Notes: generated by a model not told the origin, from the sequence alone. A stretch of 64,000 nucleotides of DNA from Sinotaia quadrata (GCA_028829895.1 CM054179.1:33769117-33833116), one strand, 5' to 3'. Positions 50,101 through 57,554 are shown, counted from the stretch's first letter. Numbers and translations are program-made.

Positions 50101-50839
50101 AAAAGTTAATAAAGTTATACTCATATAATGATATAGTGACCAACATGCCATCAATACATACTTCTAACTTCAGCAAATATATATGCTGTCTGTCCTCAGA
50201 AAGGAATTTTCATTTGGCTGAATGCCGTATTCCTAGATTTTTTAGGCATGGACATGTCCCCACAAGTAGAGACACAATTAGTTTATTAAAAATGCCCTGA
50301 CAGTGAAAGGATTAATGAATTACAGCCTGAAGAAATGATATGCAAAATGTTTACCATCATGCCTTGTTTGATTTTTTGACCACATATTAAAACAAAACCA
50401 TGAGTGATGAGTAAATGTAAATCAATCTGTAGTCCAATTTTCACAAAAGTACATGATGGCTTATTTTATCAGAAGAGTATCATTACTATTTGCGCTTTTA
50501 AGTCATATATTACTTATTCCAATCATTGTTTATCAGGCTATAGTTAAACTTAAAGCACATTTCTCTTTATATTTGTAAATGTCATATCAATCAAACAGCC
50601 TTAGAGCCAACACGTTTTAAAACAACCTCTATAGAAACATGGACAAAGTAAGAGTAATGCATACGTTTGTTCTTAGAAAATGGTTGTACAAATAATTAGG
50701 CCTATCAATCAAACGTATATTTTCCCTATTTCAGTATTTGAAAAACACTCCACTTGCCCGAGATATAAACAATAAAAACGGATCCTTTCATCTTTGAGGA
50801 TTGTATTGCTCCAGGAATTGTTCCTGAATACCATTCCAT
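17049..50839 (-). CDS. UBXN4: UBX domain-containing protein 4 (erasin) orthologue, 12 coding exons
   Basis: Twelve minus-strand exons join in phase to 1,419 nt, or 472 residues plus stop; human UBXN4 is about 508. Residues 1-112 form the thioredoxin-like domain with no CXXC pair (start MEWYSGTIPGAI; later PAAFFIGNDGMPLEV). Residues 113-170 are a Ser/Thr/Glu-rich linker. Residues 171-287 are Lys/Glu/Arg/Gln-rich, probably helical, and include KEIERRK. Residues 288-362 are the UBX domain, with FPR at 333-335 (STTFPRRTFT), the loop that binds p97/VCP in this family. Residues about 378-397 are hydrophobic (LVSLLLTPLMFVWNFFISFF), matching the ER-membrane hairpin. The tail ends TWNGNSTQQM, as in animal UBXN4. 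Known family role: an ER-anchored cofactor that recruits p97 for ER-associated degradation. Identity rests on residue-by-residue likeness to vertebrate UBXN4 along the whole length. The gene spans 33.8 kb, and its introns carry many transposon remnants. Confidence 0.95.
17870..19330 (+). repeat. Dispersed retroelement-like repeat, copy B, in UBXN4 intron 11
   Basis: It shares an ordered set of motifs with the 62.6-64 kb copy: AATAAATTTATTG (about 18968), GGATGGGGGCTTG (about 19040), a TTAGGTAAGAAGTTCCACCT stretch (about 19090) against TTAGTAAGAAGTTTTCCACC at 63.9 kb. The end (ATAATAATCATAACC, about 19280) matches copies A and C. Divergence is high. Confidence 0.55.
19767..19963 (-). CDS. UBXN4: UBXN4 exon 11, membrane hairpin (residues 363-428)
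   Basis: The acceptor TTTTTTTCAG is followed by NIGALQKKIVQGGGGLVSLL, then a hydrophobic stretch to about residue 397, then a Ser-rich segment ending GGDRRS and two bases of a Thr codon. The hydrophobic run matches the segment by which UBXN4 inserts into the ER membrane with both ends in the cytosol. The donor is GTATGA. Confidence 0.92.
20093..20770 (-). pseudogene. pogo/Tigger transposon remnant
   Basis: The left end TA-CAGGCAGTCCTCAGGCTTTG resembles Tigger/pogo termini. On the minus strand near 20670-20760, SNRSTGDASKQRKTITVKEK is followed by LDIIKHS, like the start of the CENP-B/psq-type DNA-binding domain of Tigger transposases. The rest of the transposase and the right end were not found. 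It lies in UBXN4 intron 10. Confidence 0.7.
21630..21752 (-). CDS. UBXN4: UBXN4 exon 10, second half of the UBX domain (residues 322-362)
   Basis: Exactly 41 codons, phase 0 at both ends: HFGGAVTLSTTFPRRTFTVG then DMASTFLDLQLAPTAVIIVV. The FPR motif is the p97-binding loop of UBX domains and is intact. Human has NFSLATMFPRREFTKEDYKKK then LLDLELAPSASVVLLP. The acceptor is TTTTACAG and the donor GTAAGT. Confidence 0.96.
21753..26641. other. UBXN4 intron 9, no recognised gene or element
   Basis: Nearly 4.9 kb with patches of less AT-rich sequence (about 22020-23700 and 24880-26300), which may be old transposon insertions, but I could not identify ends or coding remnants. Confidence 0.4.
26642..26744 (-). 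CDS. UBXN4: UBXN4 exon 9, first half of the UBX domain (residues 287-321)
   Basis: The exon encodes ETARIQFRMPNGSSVSQQFS and on to TAYNFISQ. Human has VARIQFRLPDGSSFTNQFPS, the first beta strands of the UBX fold. The acceptor is TTATTTCAG and the donor GTATTA; the exon ends in phase 0. Confidence 0.95.
27912..29187 (-). mobile_element. hAT-like element with 8-bp target duplication
   Basis: CACATTAG occurs immediately before (27904-27911) and after (29188-29195) the element. The ends are imperfect inverted repeats: TAGGGCTGTCAAT and, reverse-complemented, TAGTGGTGTCAAT. Subterminal GGGTACCCGTT-type motifs lie at both ends. On the minus strand at about 28140-28230, SDTAKCNLCDEILLAKF then a His-containing stretch looks like a remnant BED-type zinc finger. 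The length is 1,276 bp, too short and broken to be autonomous. Confidence 0.82.
29188..29370. repeat. Degenerate tandem repeat, about 35-70 bp unit
   Basis: ACACATTAGTA..., a TACATGATTTAA motif and a CAACACAATTA motif recur three to four times. The hAT-like element ends at its left edge. Confidence 0.7.
29370..29803. mobile_element. Partial pogo-like element
   Basis: The right end, read in reverse complement, is CAGTGATACCTCACATAACA with TA outside, resembling pogo/Tigger MITE ends. Related ATAACGAATG, CACATAACAA and GCATAATGAACG motifs recur inside. A matching left end was not found. Confidence 0.5.
30577..30699 (-). CDS. UBXN4: UBXN4 exon 8 (residues 246-287)
   Basis: The exon encodes ADRNARFLKEKAVKEEEFEE and on to QQQQDAAEAEARR, then two bases of a Cys codon. 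It corresponds to human AERAARFAKTKEEVEAAK. The intron before it is only 186 nt, the shortest in the gene. The acceptor is CATCTGCAG and the donor GTAATT. Confidence 0.93.
30886..31055 (-). CDS. UBXN4: UBXN4 exon 7, charged helix (residues 190-246)
   Basis: This 170-nt exon begins ERRQKEIERRKLGQ in phase 0 and ends RERVKQQIEKD plus two bases of an Arg codon. Human UBXN4 has KKEIERRKTGKE and RERIKQQIALDR at the same places. The acceptor is TTTGTAG and the donor GTAAAT. Confidence 0.94.
31379..33500. mobile_element. Probable hAT-type debris in UBXN4 intron 6
   Basis: CAGGGGTCAGGAAATGGGGG at 31379 resembles the ends of Charlie-like hAT elements. Protein-like but broken stretches follow (plus strand near 32220-32440), which I could not assign. 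The partner end was not identified. Confidence 0.35.
33500..34210 (-). pseudogene. Decayed transposase-like C-terminus (hAT dimerisation type)
   Basis: Minus-strand fragments in several frames: FADFAVRSGRVDELF (about 34060), LIVLFHGQASVERGFSVNKE (about 33930-33990), TSADEL and TKSNSFRRTAKGKKEL (about 33530-33640). The VERGFSVNKE block and the SADE...KSNSFRR tail appear in transposon-derived proteins common in animal genomes and resemble hAT C-terminal dimerisation regions. Frameshifts and stops separate the blocks. Confidence 0.6.
34951..35521 (+). pseudogene. BED-finger hAT (ZBED-like) transposase fragment with one frameshift
   Basis: The first 74 codons (34951-35172) hold SLWKHFGFKSNDGRMPIAEF and a Cys pair, the first half of a BED zinc finger. 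The second half (TTNMSHHLSQYHP) is in the next frame, so a shift occurs near 35120. That frame then runs open to 35521 with DNKAKEITVRIVDCIVEDLR and VEGRRFIKLMATVAPNYPLA, matching the helical region after the BED finger in ZBED/hAT transposases. The catalytic part is missing. It lies inside UBXN4 intron 6, on the opposite strand. Confidence 0.82.
35825..35879 (-). CDS. UBXN4: UBXN4 exon 6 (residues 171-189)
   Basis: A 55-nt exon between acceptor CCTAATTAG and donor GTGAGT encodes AKELLEQKKAEKLQKEAE. This is part of the charged helical region, aligned with human KKLEERREEKRKEEEQ. It lies between two transposon-rich introns. Confidence 0.88.
36310..36882 (+). pseudogene. Second decayed hAT transposase N-terminus
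   Basis: Broken plus-strand translation includes ESGNKALCLMCNKNSAKR, LSQQLISKKKTENEAAISS and KPFTDGELVKICLV, resembling the N-terminus of GTF2IRD2/FAM200-type hAT transposases. Downstream, TTTGCTAATCCCTG at about 36866-36881 is the reverse complement of a CAGGGATTAGCAAA hAT-type end. Several stops and shifts are present. Confidence 0.65.
37434..37609 (-). CDS. UBXN4: UBXN4 exon 5, disordered linker (residues 113-171)
   Basis: The acceptor CTTTCCTATCAG is followed in phase 0 by SYRLNRSADAPL, then a Ser/Thr/Glu-rich stretch ending MDLETRLE plus two bases of a Lys codon. The start aligns with human QMHLLKSET after the thioredoxin-like fold. The donor is weak (AAAA|GTTTCA), but its phase (two bases) fits exon 6 exactly and no better in-phase GT follows. 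Confidence 0.82.
37610..39600. other. UBXN4 intron 4, distal part, nothing recognised
   Basis: AT-rich. A short CCA/CCACCA repeat at about 39004-39029 underlies a Pro-rich ORF end that I take as chance. Confidence 0.4.
39641..39901 (-). pseudogene. Helitron/Pif1-type helicase C-terminal fragment
   Basis: The 86-codon open frame reads FKLKHHHFPLMPNDNKLQGQ, then TFEHMGVFLREPVFSHGQLY, VALLHSQNRDNIKVLI and TRNVTYN. This matches the last helicase motifs of Helitron Rep-helicases and Pif1 (normally ...AMTINKSQGQT, PVFSHGQLYVALSRV). Key residues are altered: AMTINKSQ has become NDNKLQ, and the SRV arginine-finger region is LHS, so it is not functional. It lies in UBXN4 intron 4. Confidence 0.85.
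40975..41135. repeat. Two-copy tandem repeat inside the TIR element
   Basis: TTTAACAGTACACAACTGAT (about 40987) recurs as CTTAACGGTACACAACTGAT (about 41087), each followed by AGAAT, a ...CTTCTCxTG run and TATTC. It produces a 119-codon chance-like ORF. Confidence 0.7.
41217..41399 (+). CDS. 61-codon ORF inside the TIR element, function unknown
   Basis: ATGGCGTCATTTCTT at 41217 opens 60 residues: MASFLISVSRSSFRGALTVS, VHFQPESSAAKWTNSSGRPR, KLQYTEWPDVLIPA and six Asp, then TGA. The codons are less AT-rich than the surroundings. I recognise no family. It may be a captured fragment of a host gene, part of an old transposase, or chance. Confidence 0.35.
   Translation: MASFLISVSRSSFRGALTVSVHFQPESSAAKWTNSSGRPRKLQYTEWPDVLIPADDDDDD
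41753..41885. repeat. 21-bp tandem array, about six units
   Basis: The unit TTTGGCTAGTAAAATTTTTAG repeats with almost no change beside the right end of the TIR element. Confidence 0.95.
42010..44416. other. UBXN4 intron 4, proximal part, nothing recognised
   Basis: AT-rich sequence with short A and T runs. No exon, repeat array or element end seen. Confidence 0.4.
44417..44535 (-). CDS. UBXN4: UBXN4 exon 4 (residues 73-112)
   Basis: This exon encodes PVVIVPAAFFIGNDGMPLEV and on to KVKKVLE, the C-terminal half of the thioredoxin-like domain including the conserved cis-Pro loop (VPAAFF). The acceptor ends AATAAG, preceded by TTCCTTAAC, a U12 branch-point consensus. The donor is GTAACT. The exon has 2 bases plus 39 codons and ends in phase 0. 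Confidence 0.94.
44536..46973 (-). other. UBXN4 intron 3, U12-type (minor spliceosome)
   Basis: The donor reads GTATCCTTTT and the branch region is TTCCTTAAC (44553-44545 on the minus strand), ten to twelve bases before the AATAAG acceptor. Both are exact U12 consensus. The intron interrupts a Tyr codon after its first base. Inside it, a segment near 45571 (ACTCAAATTATAAAAATGAA) is repeated at about 46205. Confidence 0.88.
46974..47002 (-). CDS. UBXN4: UBXN4 exon 3, a 29-nt microexon (residues 63-73)
   Basis: Exons 2 and 4 required a 29-nt exon with one leading and one trailing partial codon. Exactly that is present: a strong acceptor (TTTGTATCTTTCCAG), then codons for SEECSFFSQIY counting the split ends. 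The human stretch is SEACLQFSQIY. The following intron starts GTATCCTTT, a U12-type donor. Confidence 0.92.
47003..49044. other. UBXN4 intron 2, nothing recognised
   Basis: AT-rich, U2-type ends (GTACAA donor after exon 2, CCAG acceptor before exon 3). No repeat or element was identified. Confidence 0.4.
49045..49150 (-). CDS. UBXN4: UBXN4 exon 2 (residues 28-63)
   Basis: The acceptor TTCCTTTTAG and donor GTACAA bound 106 nt. The translation begins DNDDTKQMDIFW and ends AVAVKIMAN with a split Ser codon. It matches the human DDEQSTQM...FVAIKIDTKS region of the thioredoxin-like domain. Only this frame is open in phase with exon 1. Confidence 0.92.
50297..50453 (+). repeat. 157-bp duplicated segment, intron 1 copy
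   Basis: Same orientation and length as 51564-51720, with only two differences that I can count by eye (GATATGC/GATATTC; TTTGATT/TTTGGTT). It begins CTGACAGTGAAAGGATTAAT and ends CACAAAAGTACA. Confidence 0.95.
50758..50839 (-). CDS. UBXN4: UBXN4 exon 1 (start codon, residues 1-27)
   Basis: The ATG at 50839-50837 sits in a good context (CAAAATGG). The translation MEWYSGTIPGAIQSS...GSVFIVYIS aligns without gaps to the human N-terminus. The exon ends after the first base of a Gly codon. The next intron bases are GCAAGT, so the donor is GC, not GT. The nearest GT, four bases further on, would shift the frame into a stop in exon 2. Confidence 0.93.
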
Positions 50840-51183
50840 TTTGGCAACTTTCTGGTCTATTGTTTGTATATACTGAAGTGTATATGTGTATAATAATTGT
50901 ACGTGTTGGGCAGTCACTGGTAACCGGAAGAAGTAGGGTGAACCGGATGTAAAACTTTACAGTAATAAGCGACAGAATTAAAATGTAAGAACTAGGGTAT
51001 GTATGTGTATATACATTAGCCACTTATTTATTTTATAAAGTTTGTAGATCTGTTCCGTGCGTTATCAGAAGTTGCTCGTTTCTAGAAATGCACACATTTA
51101 TCTATATAAAACCATAACTATACTTTAAAACAAAGTAATGTGTAGGATACAACTTCCGGTTCAGTTCAGTGTCGTGCAAAACA
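50840..51183. promoter_or_regulatory. UBXN4 promoter region with ETS-like sites
   Basis: Within 330 bp upstream of the UBXN4 ATG are CCGGAAG (50924-50930), ACCGGATGT (about 50942-50950) and ACTTCCGGT (about 51152-51160), all fitting ETS/GABP-type sites common in TATA-less housekeeping promoters. A plus-strand ATG in good context (51184) lies just past the last site and is followed by a GTGAGT donor at 51199, so a divergent transcript is possible. Assignment is by motif and position only. Confidence 0.4.
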
Positions 51184-51563
51184 ATGGTATATATGGCTGT
51201 GAGTAATTATTTATTTTACGGTGTCCGCATCATTGAACTATATATGGGAACACTGTAAAGAGAATTTAAAGAGAGATGATCGTGTTCATATAACTCATCC
51301 ATCACTGATTCCAGAATGCATTGATGACCAGAAAATGTGGCCACAGGTTACTTACAGTTACAGTGCCAATACTTTCGTAATTCGTTCTGTGAAGAGCTCA
51401 GGAGATTCGTGATTTTAGTAAACACTTGGCATAAAACATTAGTATAAAGTCACTCCAAGGTACCTCGCCCCCCCTCCCACAAAGTGACAAAAACAAGAAC
51501 AAGATACGAGGAGAAGGCGCGAGTGCGCGATTGAGAAGAAAAAGGCGTACAAACACACACGCA

Positions 51564-51720
51564 CTGACAGTGAAAGGATTAATGAATTACAGCCTGAAGA
51601 AATGATATTCAAAATGTTTACCATCATGCCTTGTTTGGTTTTTTGACCACATATTAAAACAAAACCATGAGTGATGAGTAAATGTAAATCAATCTGTAGT
51701 CCAATTTTCACAAAAGTACA
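51564..51720 (+). repeat. 157-bp duplicated segment, upstream copy
   Basis: The second copy, 1,267 bp away, sits between low-complexity sequence (AAACACACACGCA to the left, AGGTACACGC to the right), which suggests that this is the newer insertion. No terminal inverted repeats, poly-A tail or obvious target duplication are seen. Confidence 0.95.
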
Positions 51721-51839
51721 AGGTACACGCATATTGAGAGGAAAAGAAGGTGCACATACACACACTGAGGAAAAGAAGAATTGGCAGACATAGACACAAA
51801 CAAAAAGGAAAGAATACATATACAAAGCGCCAAAGCAAT

Positions 51840-53230
51840 ATATGGATTACTGGTTATAAATATATAAATCAGTAACTGTTACTCTGATAATAATTAATAT
51901 GGGTGACATTGCCGGTCACTTGACTCTCGGCTCCTCTCAGTAATAGACTGAGAAAATAGAAATACAGTAGATGTATGGACAAAGAGATAATATTATATGT
52001 GAGTTTATTTTAACGACCCAGTTACAGCATTAATTTATAATTATCCAAATTATTAATTATGAATTTTAGTTGTAAAACTGATAACAGCTCCACTACCTCA
52101 GTACCTGACTTACTCTTCCATCCTCTATATTGAATTCTACTGATTAAGTTTTATAGGATAATTAACATTCAATACAGCAGCAAGTAAATTAGGATTGATA
52201 ATAGTATCTCTCCTAGCAATCATTGGTAATATTATCTCTCATAGCAATCATTCATCCATATATGGCTCGCCTCCAGCTGATCTTAATTAACAGTCATTCC
52301 AAAAGAATTAAGGGATAAAGGTAATAAAAATTAATAATAGGAATAAGAAAAGAAAAATATAATTTGAAGATACAAATAAGTACGACAGAGTACATTTTAC
52401 TATCCCTTTTAGTTCATTTTAAATCAGATTGCCAAGTTTTAATACTTCCTCTCGCCAGTGATGAACAGTAGTGACTTGTGCTCTGGATTCTATGTTCACT
52501 CAATCTCTGTTTGATGTCAAAGCTCCCCTCTAAGACCGCAGACTGTATGAGCTTTCTTGATCAAATTGAGATTCAGATCAAGACAATGATAGAAGGACCC
52601 AGCTGAACAAAGATAACATTTCCCTTTGTAGTTGGCATAATTACTGTAATAAATATTAGTATGTGGCAACAGTGGGTAAAATGACTCTTACAATAGCATT
52701 CCAAATTAATAACATTAGCATACATGCTAATTTATATTTCCAGAAGGATTTCCATCATTTTTACTCAATTACTTGGCATTAATCATCCAAGAATTCAAAT
52801 AATCAACAGTTTATCATTATAGTCACCAGTAAATGGTTTAACTTCATCATTCAAGTACATTTAAGCAAATTACATTGCTTCCAGGTTATAATTTAGTTCA
52901 ACAATAGATCTTACAATGGATAAAGAAAATGGTGCCTCACAACTTGTACTTTCTACACATTTCCTACACATTTCTTCATTATACATTTACAATTAGAACT
53001 ATTGCTAAAGCCAAACAATACATATCTGAAAAGAAATACACATTGGCGTTCATCCATACAATTACAAATAATCATCATTGAGAAATAATAAAATCTCTAA
53101 CATTCTTATAAATCTTAATAAAAGTTAATTATACTATAATTTATAGTTAATAAATAGTTAATTATTCTTGTGAAGTCAACAGAAATATACTGACTGTTCT
53201 TGGTACCAAACTGTGCCCCTTCTGTCTTGC
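51840..53230. other. Upstream intergenic DNA, nothing recognised
   Basis: AT-rich sequence with one short repeat (ATAGTATCTCTCCTAGCAAT against ATATTATCTCTCATAGCAAT, about 52202-52250). No exon or element end found. Confidence 0.4.
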
Positions 53231-53232
53231 AT

Positions 53233-53619
53233 TCACAGATGTGACCTCTCTGATGGTTTGGTAATGCATGAATGAGATGTTTTAGGTTGTAAATTTACTG
53301 TCTGGGATTCTACTACTATATTGTCTATGTCATGGATGGAATTCAAATGCCCATATATGGCTACAGTGTGTCTGATCGCTTCACCCAACCTTCTACAACC
53401 ATCCCTCTGGACTTCACTCATGGTTCTTTTTAAACGACTTAACCTAATTCTTTTTACGTTGTGTGAGAGGTTGACTACACACCTAACCAAATAATAGTTG
53501 ATATGGTTGACTACACACCTAACCAAATAATAGTTTTCACCAGCGGTCAACAACAAATTATTATTAATAGCAATTATAGTAACTGAAAAATGAACTAGAA
53601 TGTAAAATTTAATAAGCAT
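53233..53619 (-). CDS. 128-codon hypothetical ORF, weak
   Basis: It starts with a hydrophobic stretch (FYILVHFSVTIIAI) that could be a signal peptide. It then has a repeated NYYLVRCVVN, caused by a 33-bp DNA duplication, and a charged C-terminal half (RLGEAIRHTVAIYGHLNSIH). I recognise no family. Its length is near what chance allows in this window, so it may be a transposon remnant or not coding at all. Confidence 0.2.
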   Translation of the reverse strand: MLIKFYILVHFSVTIIAINNNLLLTAGENYYLVRCVVNHINYYLVRCVVNLSHNVKRIRLSRLKRTMSEVQRDGCRRLGEAIRHTVAIYGHLNSIHDIDNIVVESQTVNLQPKTSHSCITKPSERSHL

Positions 53620-54084
53620 GGGCCATATTTGCTCTTCACAGGATGTAAATCTTTACAGAGAACAAGAAAATATAATCACGCTATTGTTACAATCCACGAC
53701 AAACAAAAGAAGTTACGCTACATTATCAGATATGTGAGACGGAAACAGCAAGAATTTACAAACAAAATGTGTTCTTAGTACAATTTTAAAATGGTGTTCA
53801 TCATTGATCCACTACAGTTCTTTACTATTCTAATTAGATTCAAGAGTCAAAGTTTCAGTTTCCGCGTTGTAATCACTTTCAAATTAAAGAAATAGCTTGA
53901 ACAACACGTGATAACAATACATCAATACTGGCATGCTTGTAGCTCTTAACATGACACACAGAAGAAGACATACACACACACAGAAGAAGAAGACGTACAC
54001 ATTCGCACGCACTAACACACAGAGTGAAGAAGAAGACTGTGTACACACACACATACACGCACAATATATATATTATATGTCATA

Positions 54085-54235
54085 GAACCAAGTGGTACTT
54101 TGTATTGACATAAATGGACAATATATTCCAGTCTTCTGTGACACTGGTTGCAGAGGAGGGTTAGTAGTACACCCTAGGCTAGTGAAGGAAAGTGATTACA
54201 TTTGACAATTTCAAACAATCACACCAATTGTGTAA
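54085..54235 (+). pseudogene. Retropepsin fragment of an LTR retrotransposon
   Basis: One plus-strand frame reads VVLCIDINGQYIPVFCDTGC, then RGGLVVHPRLVKESDY before a stop. The DTG triad in a hydrophobic setting is that of retroviral-type aspartic proteases. Stops break the frame on the right. It lies about 230 bp before a second pol-like fragment, so both probably come from one decayed element. Confidence 0.55.
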
Positions 54236-54459
54236 AGGATAAAGTACCCATTGTGATGATAGACATAGCAAATGTGGATGCATTCAGGCTGTATATCTAG
54301 TAAATTGTATTAGATCGCTATCATGGGATGTAAATATGTTTTCAATGGTGAAGACAGCCCAGATTCATTCAACAATGTGTGCATACTCACACATAGGCAA
54401 GATGCAGAGCAGGAAGCTGAAGCTAAGGGCATGTGTGAAGGTATGCAAGGTGAATCAGA

Positions 54460-54840
54460 ATGGTGAGTGCTAAGTGTGAAGGTGATGCACCGATGAGATT
54501 GGCTGAAACTGTCATTGCTGGGGTGTGTCACCAGGAAGTCACACAGGTCTCAGTCAGGGCAGGGCAGATAAATGTTTCTGACTGTCATACTGGGGCTAAA
54601 TCTGAAGGGGAAAAGGCTCTGTTCAGACCAGAACAATTGACAGATGATTCTCTAGAGAAATATCAAGAAAAGACCAAACTCTCAGAGCTGTACATGTCCA
54701 AATCTTCCAGCAAAGCTACTGAGTTTGCTGGAAGGATGGTCTCTTGGTTCATAAACAAGAAGGGACTGATAACAATAAGTGGTACCTCTGAGCTATTGAG
54801 TGAACGTGTTAGGCTCATGACCCAACCTTTAATGTTGTGA
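54460..54840 (+). pseudogene. Gypsy-type pol fragment (before the integrase zinc domain)
   Basis: The 126-codon open frame includes LFRPEQLTDDSLEKYQ and WFINKKGLITISG. These resemble the conserved stretch just before the integrase HHCC domain in gypsy/metavirid pol (a Q..D.SL... block, then F....GLLY). No HHCC or DDE residues are present. It is followed at once by repeat copy C. It is a decayed piece, not a working gene. Confidence 0.55.
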
Positions 54841-55022
54841 AAGAGAGAAAACGTTTACAGATCTTGTATATCCACCAATGAAAGAGACAAGTGGTGTCTT
54901 CTGGAGAATTATTAATAACATAAATTAAGATTCCCATCACTTGTAATTAGTTATGAATGATTAATTAATTAATAATAATAATAATCATAACCTTTTACTA
55001 GGTGGCATTGGCACCACACTTC
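54828..55022 (+). repeat. Dispersed retroelement-like repeat, copy C
   Basis: It matches copy A closely: TTGTGAAAGAGAGAAAACGT, GGAGAATTATTAATAACATA, ATAATAATAATAATCATAACC and AGGTGGCATTGGCACC. The pol-like fragment directly to its left links this family to an LTR retrotransposon. Confidence 0.75.
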
Positions 55023-55374
55023 TATAAAGTATAATACTAAGGTTAGCACTGGAAGGGTTATGGGTACATGAGGCCACTCCTAGTCCTATCTATCTCTGCA
55101 ATTGAGAGTGTAATTTATCTTAGGTGGAGAAATGATTATTTTCTCGTAATTTAAAAGATGCCTCTATCTGGTAATATACCTGTCACAGATTTGTTTATTT
55201 TTTTGTTTGAATTTCTCTTGGATTGCCATTTTGTAATGATATCTTTATTCATATTATTTCTCCGTTTTCTAATTTTTTGGTGCAATATTAACTGGTAGAA
55301 TTTGTAATGTCGTCCATTCTTCTGCTTTGTGACTTTGATTTGATGCTTCGTTATGTTCATGTGATGAATTCAAT

Positions 55375-55560
55375 TGGTCTAATTAATATCTTATCAATTT
55401 AGTCTAAATCTTCCTTGACTCGTCCGCATAATCTTGAAATAATTAATATCTTATCATTTAGTCTATTTCTTGTCTTGTTTTACAATCTTGGCCTAATTAC
55501 TATCGTATCATTTAATCTAAATATTCCTTGTTGTATAATCTTGGCCTAATTACTTTGTAC
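55375..55560. repeat. Degenerate tandem repeat, about 60-bp unit, three copies
   Basis: Units carry TAATTAATATCTTATCA, TTTAGTCTAAAT, TTCCTTG and ATAATCTTGG in the same order. Confidence 0.75.
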
Positions 55561-56022
55561 ATTAACGTCTTGCAGTTTGAATGAAATGATTCTTTTGCAT
55601 GCTAACATTTTGGTCATAGTTATACGCTATTTGTAGTGCCTCAAGGCCATTACTCTAGTCAGTCTAGTGGTTCACATGATGCTACAGGTGATCGTAGGGA
55701 TCAGAGAAAAGGGCACAGCGATGATCCAACCTCTCTAGACAGACCAGTCTAAAGAACGGTGCTAGGAGATTGCACCAGAATCAGACGTGAGAGAACATCT
55801 ATAGAAACCAGTAAGGTGCTGGGTAAGGAAGGACAGGCATCCACCTAGATACAGGTGAGATCATAAGAGCCTGGTGAGAAGTGTCGAGTGAAAGGTGGAC
55901 TGGTAGTGGAAAGAATGTTGGAGACAAGCAATCATGTCGTTCAACATAGCATACTTAAAGGGCAGTTATCTGCATAAGTGTTGGATTGTTGTTTGTAAAT
56001 AGTTTATATATTGGGTAAAAGT

Positions 56023-56277
56023 TCGTGCTCGTCACTACGAGAGAACTCTAGTCCAAGGGCTAAGTACTGCAATAGCTTGATGAGTTACTTGGCTGATAGA
56101 CAGATTTTAGACTTAGAAAATATTTATTGCATTATGTATCCTTCTTAACCGCTCGTGCTCATCACTACGAGAGAACTCTAGTCCAAGGGCTAAGCACTGC
56201 AATAGCTTGATGAGTTACTTGGCTGATAGACAGATTTTAGACTTAGAAAATATTTATTGCATAATGTATCCTTCTGA
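56023..56277. repeat. 130-bp tandem duplication
   Basis: Two almost identical units starting GCTCGTCACTACGAGAGAAC (second copy GCTCATCACT...) and ending TATTTATTGCATTATGTATC. Confidence 0.95.
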
Positions 56278-56837
56278 TGTGAAGCAGAAAAGTTTTTAGT
56301 ATGTCAAATGACTTGTGATGATGGATTTATATTTCAATTACATCTCAATGTTCATGTACTAAATTAGTCTCGTGTGTATAGGGATAATACATTGTTTTGC
56401 AGAGATGTAAGTTTGACAAGGTAAGAAGAGAGAGAGAGAAAGGATATAATTTATGCAAGATATTTATGCGCCATCACATTTTGTGTTGCAGTTTGTATCA
56501 TGCTTTTAAACCATCAGTTTTAATCGTCGATCCATCTGGTGATTTGAATCTTTAACATAGATCTACAGATCCAGGTGTCCAAGCTGATCTGCATGATGAG
56601 ACAAAGACTTTAGACAAGGGGTGTTCTAAGAGTTTGCATCCCTGGGTTGCTTGGGACTTCATCCTGCAGAGATTGCCAGTGATAGACTTGTGGTCATTAT
56701 TGTTGGGCTGGAAGTAACCTGTGCTCTTTGTTAGATCAGAGGAAATAGGAAACAGTGTTTTTATTCATGCAACCTTAAGGAGAAGGTTGTACTTGTAAAA
56801 GACTGTCAGCAGAGACTCTGATAGGGTTTTGTTTGAC

Positions 56838-56863
56838 ATGTGTGTGTGTGTGTGTGTGCATGC

Positions 56864-56913
<50 letters not shown>
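56838..56913. repeat. (TG)n microsatellite, interrupted
   Basis: Two TG runs separated by CATGCG and TT interruptions. Confidence 0.95.
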
Positions 56914-56915
<2 letters not shown>

Positions 56916-57554
56916 CAGAACCAGCAGCATGAACGCAGGACGAGTGTCAACATGCCAGTGAGTCACGTCACGTGAGCAGAGAGCAGGTCAGTCATATTAT
57001 GCATTTTTCCTCTTTCAAACTCTCATTTCTAGGATGAAAACTAGTAGCAATAGGACTGAATTTATTCTATAGGGATCGGGACTTTCATTGGGAGTGGAGG
57101 TAAGTCGACTGTTCTACTTATTGTTTTACTTTTGCGTCATGCCACCGAAAGTGTGCTTCTTGTTTTCAAGCTTGGTGATATTTGTTGGAGTTATTTTCTC
57201 TCCCTTACCTCCACAGGACCATTTTACATTCATTTTATTTCTAACAATTATAAATTTGGGATTTTAGGTTTACATTTGTTTGTTATGACTTTGCTATTAT
57301 TTTATTTTAATTGATTAGTTTGAGTATTTAAGTGGACCTCCCAATAATTACTTTAGGTGGCTAGTCCTAGAACATGGAAAAGCCCTGGACATGGTGGGGC
57401 GGTAGGGGCATCACTGGGGGCAAAGACTGAAAGTAAAAAAGAACAGACTTCCTGGATGCAATGGGTAGGGGTGAAAAATATTTATTAACATCACGATAGC
57501 TCACTCTCTACTTAATCTTCGGATCCACACTTCCAAACATACCACCTACCACCC

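Noticed and set aside
51221..51412. 63-codon plus-strand ORF upstream of UBXN4
   Set aside because: It starts at GTG with no ATG, has no clear splice acceptor, and matches no family I know. It could be a relic, but support is too thin for a gene call.
51439..51825. 128-codon minus-strand ORF rich in Cys, Val and Phe
   Set aside because: It lies in CA-rich low-complexity DNA and runs through the 157-bp duplicated segment, so it is not a conserved coding unit.
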